Part shown: piece by piece, positions 55,398 to 64,000 of the stretch
How positions within the stretch are numbered: the first letter of the stretch is position 1
Layout: each line of letters opens with the position of its first letter
Source: Stomoxys calcitrans
Lineage: Eukaryota > Arthropoda > Insecta > Diptera > Muscidae
Reading direction: 5' to 3'
DNA length: 64,000 bases
Assembly (NCBI RefSeq): GCF_963082655.1
Contig: NC_081553.1
Span: 153,990,941-154,054,940 of the forward strand
The notes under the pieces: generated by a model
Seen by the model: the letters and a program-made list of their open reading frames with translations, nothing else
Database searches by the model: none
Told to the model about the DNA's origin: nothing
Translations under genes and position numbers: made by a program

Positions 55398-56951
55398 TGT
55401 AATCAGCAACGATAGTCAAACAAACGTACATACATTAGTGGTACGTACAAAGGCTATGCTTGTGCGGTGGTCAGCCGGCAGCAGCAGCGAATATACGCAC
55501 ATCTGCGGGTATGCTGTAAGAGGGAATATTCTGTGTTGGACTAGCACTGCCGTGGTGAATTGGAAAATATGTTGCGATGAGTATGAGCATATAAAAGGAG
55601 GGCAAGGACAGGCAAAGGGGATCAGAAGTCAAGCATCGGAAGCGAACCCAAGACGAAGCGGGGAAGCCAAGGAAATATCGGTGAGTAAAGTGAACAAGTG
55701 CTTAGTGACATAGACAAAGACAAAAGTGACAGTGTTCGCGCGCCGTGTGATATTCGTTAAACTTGGCCGTGTTACCCCGTAAACAGTGAACTTTCGTGGT
55801 CACTGCTCCGTACAAGCATCGGTAAATGTTGCCGTTCGAACCCCGCAAACAGTGAACTTTCGTGGTCACTGCAACGTAAATGCTTGTTAAACTTTGCCGT
55901 TTGAGCCGTTTGCCGTTTGAACAGTGAACTTTCGTGGTCATTACAGCGTAAATGCTTGTCAAACTTTGCCTTTTGAGCCGTTTGTCGTTTGAACAGTGAA
56001 CTTTCGTGGTCACTGCAGCGTAAAAGCTTTGGTGAACTTTGCCGTGGGAGCCCCGAAAACAGTGAACTTTCGTGGTCACTGCAACGTAAAAGCGCTGGTA
56101 AACTTTGCCGTGTGAGCCGCGTACACAGTAAACTTTCGTGGTGGCCTTGATAAACTTTGCCGTTTGAGCCCTGTTAACAGTGAACTTTCGTGGTCACTGC
56201 AACGTAAATGCCTTGATAAACTTTGCCGTTTGATCCCCGTAAACAGTGAACTTTCGTGGTCACTGCAACGTAAAAGCGCTGGTAAACTTTGCCATGTGAG
56301 CCGCGTACACAGTAAACTTTCGTGGTCACTGCAACGTAAATGCTTGTTAAACTTTGCCTTTTGAGCCGTCTGCCGTTTGAACATGGACTTTCGTGGTCAC
56401 TGCAGCGTAAAACCCCGACTTTCTCGACGGATAACCCTGACGAACCCCGCAACGCCACCGTTCCGCTTGGAAGTGCTGACTCCGGCTGCCCCGTAACCAA
56501 ACCACTGGCCGTTGGCCTCAACCTAGCAACCGTGTAGGAAGTACTGTACTAAGTCTTCCACTTCGTCCTCCTGCACCACTCAGCATCGACCCGCGCCGCT
56601 GCCCAAATCACCGCCCCGTGAGTGCCATTCTCGACTTCCACTGTGATACCCTACCGGTGTAGCTGTGGGCTAACACACCTCGGAGATTGGAGAACTGTTC
56701 CAGGTCTCCAACGACATCAACCAACCACTACCCATTTTGGCCCGCATTTCCGAGTGCCGCCCCAGGCCTCGGCGTTAAGTATTCGCCTTTATACACTAAC
56801 TATTGTTATAGCCCAAAGTCAAATAAACAGATTGTGGAATCCCAAACAAACTCCGTGTTCTCTACTCTAGTCTCGGCAAATATAAATTTCTGTGACGAAC
56901 CCTTCCCCCGCGAGTTATACCCCAGCACACGAGGGGAAACCTGTCGTTACA
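55398..56951 (+). mobile_element. Probable solo LTR of an LTR retrotransposon (borders tentative)
   Basis: A TATA-like GCATATAAAAGGAGG at about 55588 is followed by a purine-rich leader, a tandem array, a GC-rich stretch and a polyadenylation-type CAAATAAACAGATTGTGG at 56820. TGTAAT at 55398 and GTTACA ending at 56951 would be LTR tips. No primer-binding site, gag or pol follows; a family H variant starts at once. The right tip could belong to that repeat, and no target duplication is seen. It is therefore an inferred LTR, not a proven one. Confidence 0.4.
55770..56420 (+). repeat. Tandem array, about ten units of 66 or 72 bp
   Basis: GTGAACTTTCGTGGTCACTG starts (or its variants) lie at 55786, 55852, 55924, 55996, 56062, 56128, 56180, 56246, 56312 and 56384. 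Spacings are 66, 72, 72, 66, 66, 52, 66, 66 and 72. The 72-bp form has an added GCCGTTTGA-type phrase; the 52-bp step is a deletion. Minus-strand repeats such as VTTKVHC arise because 66 and 72 are multiples of three; I do not regard them as a gene. Confidence 0.9.
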
Positions 56952-56957
56952 CAACAT

Positions 56958-57850
56958 ATCGAAATATCAATTTCCGACTCTACAAAGTATATATATTTCG
57001 GATCGTCGTAAAATTCTAAGACGATTTAACGATGTCCGTGTGTCTGTCCGTCCGTTTGTTGTAATCACTCTACCGCCTTAAAATATTGAGCTGAAATATG
57101 GTACAGATACGCCTTCTTGAACGGGCCGAATCGGACCATATTTGGATATACCTGCTATATAGACCTATCTGCTGATTAAAGGTCTGAAGCCCATAAAAGT
57201 TTTTTTTTTAACTGATTACGCTGAAATTTGAAACAGTGAGTACTTTTAGGCCTCCCGACATCCGACCAAATATGGTTCAGATCGGACTATATTTAGATAT
57301 AACCGCCATATAGACCGATCTGCCGGTTAAGGGTCTAAGGCCCATAAAATCTGCATTTATTACCCGATTTCGCTGAAATTTAAAACAGTGAGTTGTTTTA
57401 AGCCTCGCAAAATTCGATATTAGTATGGTTCTGATCGGACTGTATGTAGATATAGCTGTCATATAGACCACTTTGCAGACTAAGGGTTTAAAGCCCGTAG
57501 AAGCTTTATTTATTGCCGATTTCGTTGAAATTTGAAACAGTGAGTTGTTTTAGCCTCCCGACATCCGAATCAAATATGAATCAGATCAAAGTATACAGAT
57601 ATAGCTGTCATATAGACCGATCTTCTAATTTAGGGTCTTAATTCCAAAAAAAAAAGCGGATTTCTTGCCTGATTTCGCTGAAACTGTTATTTGTATACGA
57701 GTTCTCGGGATCTGAATAAAATAGATCGAGACCAGCCCCTATTTAGATATAACTATGGGTATTGTAGTGGAGTGATTAGTAGATAGTATGATTATTATGT
57801 CTTGGTGGTGAGTATTGAAAGTTCGGCACGGCCGTTTTTACTCGTTTTAA
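56958..57850 (+). repeat. Family H variant with about five 150-bp units
   Basis: Head with AAAGTATATATATTTCGGAT and CGATGTCCGTGTGTCTGTCC; units near 57145, 57296, 57449, 57598 and 57746 (spacing 151, 153, 149, 148) with CATATAGACCGATCTGC; end AAAGTTCGGCACGGCCGTTT. It is clearly related to family H but diverged in every segment. Confidence 0.8.
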
Positions 57851-57859
57851 ATTAATATA

Positions 57860-58855
57860 CACTTTTTTTTATATCTAACTTAACCAAGGAGTAAAAAAAC
57901 TTTCCCAATGTAAAATTTCAATTCCAAAAATAAACAATAGTTAAGAAAAAGTGAATGCGGTAGATAATAATTGTGGTTCAGTACTCACAAAGTACCAGTA
58001 CTCAAATTTAAGAGTTTGGTAAATGTGAGCTGTAAAATTCAGATTAAGGAAAATGAAAATGAAAACTTATTTCGTCGCTTGGGCTTTGGTTTTGGAGTGA
58101 AGTTCGGAGAAAATTTATTGGAAATTAATTTTCGATTCAGAGTTATGTTTGTTTATACAAATGAAATTTGTAACGACCTCAAACGTAAGAAACCGATCTT
58201 GACTTGTCAAGAACCTGGAGAATGCAATTCCTATGTGATGAGAATAACATTTTAATTCCACTTATAAATGAATGTAGTTCAAAGAACATAATAAATTCTT
58301 AGTGGAGAGTATATAACGGTCAATCAAATTCAGAAATTGTACTACATACACACGCTATACGTCCAAATGATCTGTTAATCTATTTTCAAATAATAGATTA
58401 ATCAACTTCTGCGGGGAAGTTTAGTCCGAATATATAAGATAACCTCAAACCCGAATTTAAATTCTGACATCAGTCTGATCGTTTAAAATCGATTAATGCA
58501 TTCAACTTTGGCGGATATTTTTCATTTTAAATCGTCAGATACATACAGACGAATGGTTTTCTCTTATACAAATTGTTCAAATCAAGGCAACAAATTTTTC
58601 TATAAAATCTTATAATTAGCTTGAAGACTTTATTTTGAAAACTGCAGTCTAACTTAGGGTTGTTTTAATACAAAAGATTAGAAATTTGGGGACAAGATAC
58701 AAAAGGTCTAAAAAAGTTCTAAATTTTATTTGAAAAGTACTCTGAAACAATTACAATAAATATGCAAGCATCCACATAAATTCACAAGATCTCACTTAGT
58801 ATGACATCTGAAATTCACAATCGTTCTTTCGTGAAATCAGTATCTAGAAGCCAAT
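57860..58855. other. No gene seen
   Basis: AT-rich; the frame 57971-58255 (94 codons) shows no domain. Confidence 0.3.
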
Positions 58856-58859
58856 TAAA

Positions 58860-59066
58860 GGCTGGTACTTTATTCGGCTTTCGCGATATTTTTCTCCGAT
58901 AATAGATTTTAAAGCAAAAAAAGTTGCTGGTTTCATTCAGTAGGGCATTCCCTCAATACTTATGGTAAATTTTTGATAAAATTGTTATTCTATCATTATT
59001 ATTTTCGTAATGTTTCAAAAAAGTAATCGCGTAATTGAACAGTTAAAAACGAATATCGTACCAGCC
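58860..59066 (+). mobile_element. MITE with GGCTGGTAC ends (207 bp)
   Basis: GGCTGGTACTTTATTCG on the left and the inverse of GGCTGGTACGATATTCG on the right (15 of 17 identical). The interior has TTCATTCAGTAGGGCATTCC. Related copies are at 63330-63520 (inverse) and 45000-45175. Confidence 0.65.
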
Positions 59067-59212
59067 ATAAGGCACAAAAGAAACGGTAGCCTTTCAAATC
59101 AGTAACGAATGGAATTGATGGAAAGAGAAAAGCATTTTGCTTCTTATTCGAAATTTTGGAACCAGAATAACGAGAGATCAAAATGACATAAGTTTAAGTG
59201 TACAAAGGTCGC

Positions 59213-59304
59213 AGCTAAGCTTCTCGTGATAACAATGAACACCATACAGATCGGAGCTTAAAGTTCCAACCTGTGTGGTGCTCATAGTTATCACGTGCCG
59301 GGTA
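59213..59304 (+). repeat. 92-bp hairpin repeat, copy 2
   Basis: CAGCTAAGCTTCTCGTGATA to GGTGCTCATAGTTATCACG, matching 36981-37072 with about ten differences. Confidence 0.75.
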
Positions 59305-60238
59305 ATATTACAAATTGCAAAAATTATGCGTACACCTAAACTCATTCGCTGCTGTCTGAACAACGACTGAAACAAAGAGCATAAACGTACGTGTGAATTG
59401 AGCATAATCTCTAGCGCAAAGAAATTTTTCATTCTGGGCACCACTGATCTAATCATATAGATTAGATATAACCATGTTAATGAGGGAAATTGAATAAATT
59501 TAGGTTTTAGAGAAAAATTTATTAACTGTTGACATTTGAAAATTATCTAATATTTTTCTTTGGAGGAAATGTCTTTATAATTTTGTCTTTAGAGAAGATG
59601 TCATTTTAATGCTGACTTCGAGATTTTTTCATTAATTTGCTCGTTTTTCTATTTTCTGATTTCTTTTTTTAGTTCTTTTAAGAAAAACAAAACACCGCCA
59701 GATTTCAAATCGTTCCAATTCATAGCCAAATTCATACATTTTCACATTTCCGCTCAAATCAATTTGTTATTATCACACAAATGTTCAAATTAATTATTGG
59801 ATTAGTTTTGATGAAAATTTGGGAAATTGTTAAACTTTATTAACGTGATAATAGCAGTTCGTTTTAGGGGAAAGTGAAACCCAGAACACATACCTATATG
59901 TTTTATTGCCTATGTACTAATATGTACTTATTCTTAAAGTAAAATTCCAATTAGGTTTTTCGAAGTTTGACATAAAGTATTCACATGAAACATAGGTTTG
60001 TAAGTATTATTTATATTGGGAAATATTGATTCAATGATTCTTGTTGTTGACAAAGAGTATGTCCCTATAGATAGCCAATATACTGGCGATTCACAGAAAA
60101 AGGAGATACAGGTAGGTGAAAGTGCGAAGAACAGTTATTTGCATTTAAGAACTCAGTAGTAATTAAAACTTACAATCTACGACTTAAGCGTTCTACTTCT
60201 TTATAAACATATTGTGGAAACAGTTGTTTAAGCTTTTA
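59305..60238. other. No coding sequence; includes presumed 3' region of Art1
   Basis: AT-rich. On the minus strand an AATAAA lies at 59907-59902, about 330 bases beyond the Art1 stop, and could end that transcript. Another AATAAA (60240-60235) overlaps the stop codon and is unlikely to be used. Confidence 0.35.
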
Positions 60239-61497
<1,259 letters not shown>

Positions 61498-61990
61498 ATA
61501 GTTAGCAATGCAGTTACACCGGCAAATCCGAAACTCCTAATAATTCTTTTATTCTCCCTTTAGTTTGGCACACCGTCAACCAATTTTTAAAGCGACAGAG
61601 CTAGACGTTATTTCAGTGACGCGAACATGTTTCACATACCCAAAGAACAAACCTAATCGAGACATCAGCGGTTAGCGTATGACGGCAGAAACGAATTTTA
61701 TGCGTCGCACTGACGACGAAAAAGGTTATACATATGATGTGTTTTACTTTATTATTGTACTAGATAGACAATTGTAACATATATGTATACACAAAATTTG
61801 CAAAACAAGTGTTCATATAAGTCAAATAAAATGTATTGAGAAATGTGCACGCAATTTTATATATAAATGGTTTTAAAGTTATGTTGCCATTCACATTAGA
61901 GGACTTTTGCGGGTGGGCACACTCATTTGTGAAAAACATTTCATGGCAATCCTAACGACAGATGTTCTACATAAAGTTGGCCGTTGCATG
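61498..61990 (-). promoter_or_regulatory. Presumed 5' region of Art1
   Basis: The sequence upstream of the minus-strand start has no coding match. The bases just before the ATG (ACTGCATTGCTAACTAT) fit a leader. From about 61570 to 61740 it is less AT-rich than its surroundings and could hold the promoter, but no TATA box or known element is identifiable. Confidence 0.3.
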
Positions 61991-61999
61991 ACATAATTA

Positions 62000-62505
62000 C
62001 CACGTTGTGTACCGTAAACAGCTGAGTACAAGTTTTTCTCGCGAAGTGCACTGTCACCTAGTTTTCGTTGTGTGTGTTTATTATGGTTAAAAACAATGGC
62101 GAAACAATTAAAGGTGGTCTCATTTGTGCAATAACCACAAATCATATGGTGCAATCTGCCATCTTGTTATCAAGCTGATCAACTGCTGCCAACACCAACA
62201 AAGAATTTTTTGTGAGTGTGTGTATACGTTTGCGTACATGAGCGGAGAAATGCGATAAAGAAGATAACAACAAAGAGAATACAGCAAAAATCTGACATCT
62301 TAAACCCGTCAAACCTGGCCGGCTGTTAACAGCTGTTCGCGTGAGACCAACTTTTTAAATCCGTCTTGCTTAAGAACCTTAACACACAAACAACGAAAAA
62401 TGGCGCCAACTACTAACATACACAAAATCAGAGTTGCACTAATCACTGATTTTGACAGATAGTGCACTCAATATTTTGTTGTTGGGCAACTGCTACTACC
62501 TGTAA
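62000..62505. mobile_element. Longer MITE with AGTGCACT ends carrying a nested repeat
   Basis: Left GCGAAGTGCACTGTCACC (about 62033) and right inverse of GAGTGCACTATCTGTCAAA (about 62478) bound a region equal to the short MITE at 34994-35145, split by about 280 extra bases (62094-62375). The right side overlaps the end of the transposase relic that follows. Confidence 0.55.
62094..62375 (+). repeat. Direct repeat shared with 63722-63995
   Basis: ATGGCGAAACAATTAAAGGT, GTTTGCGTACATGAGCGGAG and GTCAAACCTGGCCGGCTGTT occur in the same order at 63722-63980 with about 15 percent difference. No protein is convincing in either copy. Confidence 0.8.
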
Positions 62506-63095
62506 ATGAATGTAACTTGGCTGTGTGCCGCTTGATATCAAAGTTGTAGGGTTTGTAAAACATGACGTTAGAATGGTGAAAAATTTTTGATTAATCATAA
62601 CACGCCAGCGCTTACCATTCACAGTTACGTTACGATTCGCATCATCTTGGAAGAAGTACGGTCCAATGATACCACCAGCCCATAAACCGCACCAAATTGT
62701 GACTTTTTCTGGATGCATTAGTAGATTTTGCAATGCTTCTGGCTGATCTTCACTCCAAAATGGACAATTCTGCTCATTTGCGTAAACATTTAGCCAAAAA
62801 TGAGATTCGTCGCTGAACACAATTTTTCGATAAAAAAGTGGATCATCGGTCAACTTTCCCATTCACCAAAAACTCTGCGTTGTGGTAGGTGGTTTAATGT
62901 CCAAAAATGTAAATTTGGTGTGAAATTTAGTCACAATAGCCCGAATAGCCGCTTTAGTGGGTCGATTAAACTAATCATAAAATGGAAGAAGCGCGCGATG
63001 AACTTTCTTAACAGGGCACGCATTTTGATAATAAAATTCAATAATTTGCAAGCGTTGTTCATTTGTAAGACTATTCATGGTTAAATAATACACCA
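62490..63095 (-). pseudogene. Mariner/Tc-superfamily transposase, internally deleted relic
   Basis: Minus strand from 63077: MNSLTNEQRLQIIEFYYQNA and VKKVHRALLPFYD, then a stop and FNRPTKAAIRAIVTKFHTKF (N-terminal DNA-binding helices). After TTTQSF the frame jumps to MGKLTDDPLFYRKIVFSDES (first catalytic Asp), NEQNCPFWSEDQPEALQNL and IWCGLWAGGIIGPYFFQDDA. The linker between is deleted (roughly 90 residues compared with what I recall of this insect family). The second Asp region is cut: sequence passes from KFFTILTSCF to a HTAK-like remnant and into the MITE end. The third acidic residue is absent, so it is inactive. Confidence 0.75.
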
Positions 63096-63099
63096 AACT

Positions 63100-63329
63100 A
63101 AACATGTTTGACAGTGAAACAAAACACGAAACGTGCGTGAGCTAATTAAACCAGTCTTGCCAAAATGATATAACAAAAAATGTCACAGAATGTTAATTTA
63201 ATTTTGTTGTTATTGAAAGTTTACTAAACAATTGTTTTAATGCAAGTCATAGGTAATTTTCAATTAATTTTGATTATTTAAAATAGCTTGGCTTGTTTTT
63301 GCTCAGGCAGAAATGTGTTTGTTTTTCGT
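63100..63329. other. No gene seen
   Basis: AT-rich flank of the transposase relic; terminal repeats could not be identified. Confidence 0.3.
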
Positions 63330-63520
63330 AGTTGAAAACCCGTTTTTCACGATTACTTTTTTAAAATATTACGAAAATAACAATAATGAAATAACAATCT
63401 ACCATAAGAATTGAGGGAATGTCCTACTGAATAAAATCAGCAAGTTTTCTTGTTTAAATTTTATTATTTAAAAAAAGTAATCGGCGAAAAATATCGCGAA
63501 AATCGAATATAGTACCTTAC
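63330..63520 (-). repeat. Inverse copy of the GGCTGGTAC MITE family
   Basis: In reverse: GGTACTATATTCGATTTTCG, then ATATTTTTCGCCGATTAC, TTATTCAGTAGGACATTCCC and TTTCGTAATATTTTAAAAAA, the same order as 58865-59020. Confidence 0.65.
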
Positions 63521-63689
63521 AACATCAAAAATGTGGAAAAATAAACAAAATGTTGAACAAACTTTAAAATCTTATCAAACCATTTGACATAGAAGTGTGT
63601 TTCGATACAACTCTAATATTGCAATATTTCATCAGCTGGGCAAATGACTTTTGACCTTTTTAGTGAATACTGAAAACCTATAAGATGGG

Positions 63690-64000
63690 TATGCACTTCT
63701 TGCGAAATTTTCGGTTGCAGGCATGGCGAAACAATTAAAGGTGGTCTCATTTGTACAACAATCACAAATCATACGGTGCAATCCGCCAACTTGTCACCAA
63801 GCTGATCGACATTTTGCGAACAAGAAATTTGTGTGCGTGTGTTTATACGTGTGCGTACATGAACAGAGAATAAGCGAGAAAGAAGATAAACACAAAGAGA
63901 ATCCAAACAAAAAGTTGACATCTTTATACCGTCAAACCTGGCCGGTTGTTAACAGCTGTTCGCGTTAGATTACCTTTTTAGATCCGCCTTGGGCTACAGG
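63690..64000 (+). repeat. Second copy of the 62094 repeat, with a GTATGCAC end
   Basis: Starts with GGTATGCACTTCTTGCGAAA then TTTTCGGTTGCA, a phrase also at the left end of 39388-39488. It continues ATGGCGAAACAATTAAAGGT and runs to the window edge. Confidence 0.7.

Noticed and set aside
55702..56521. Long minus-strand frames with repeated VTTKVHC peptides
   Set aside because: They follow from a tandem DNA array whose unit is a multiple of three. The three frames overlap, have no start context, and the other strand carries LTR-like signals.

Overview
This is nuclear DNA from a higher fly, most likely a calyptrate muscoid (Musca, Stomoxys or a close relative). The evidence is a split Drosophila-type Art1 (PRMT1) gene with introns of 52-56 bases. 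There are also many jockey, LOA/R1-like and RTE-like LINE relics, and a dispersed repeat that begins TATACCCTCCACCAT and ends near GATTCGGCCCGGCCGAACTT, which I recall from muscoid genomes. The species call is inference. No prokaryotic operon, CRISPR array, rRNA or tRNA is visible.

Only one ordinary host gene is supported: Art1, minus strand, four exons between 61497 and 60239, open throughout with canonical splice sites. The other intact protein gene is the 342-residue transposase of a complete Tc1-like transposon (2019-3658). That element has a DD34E triad, inverted/direct (IR/DR) terminal repeats and a TA duplication, and it sits inside an older LINE relic.

Most of the remaining sequence is broken mobile DNA. 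I use working names. Family A is one 4.3 kb LOA/R1-like LINE on plus (3975-8318). Family B is a related LINE in at least eight fragments (9055, 10300, 10690, 17764, 25127, 34765, 37085, 45590). Family C is an RTE-like LINE with separate 5' and 3' relics (1915/3659, 9395, 12270, 31190, 35160-36970, 51225). Family E is one degenerate LINE on minus (39890-43190). Family F is a jockey-clade LINE in two opposed copies (45964-50850). Family H is the dispersed fly repeat with a tandem unit of about 153 bp (19970, 21585, 22270, 38650, 52441, with diverged forms at 13540 and 56958). Smaller DNA elements include a hAT-type element (13258-14079), two mariner-type MITEs (33579, 38711), a long-TIR element (43579), and MITE families at 34994/62000 and 58860/63330. 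There is also a mariner-type transposase relic (62490-63095), a decayed transposase whose C-terminus resembles RAG1/Transib proteins (20200-22180), and a probable LTR carrying a 66-bp tandem array (55398-56951).

Nesting is the main theme: the Tc1 element lies in family C, a MITE lies in family H, a family-H head lies in the RAG1-like relic, family F lies in family B, and family C lies in a 125-bp-unit repeat element. Several insertions can be checked against unoccupied paralogous sites in the same window. The clearest structural oddities are a perfect 156-bp-arm palindrome (9942-10267), a smaller fold-back hairpin (45638-45684) and an inverted family-B junction (34888). No multi-gene system beyond transposons is evident.
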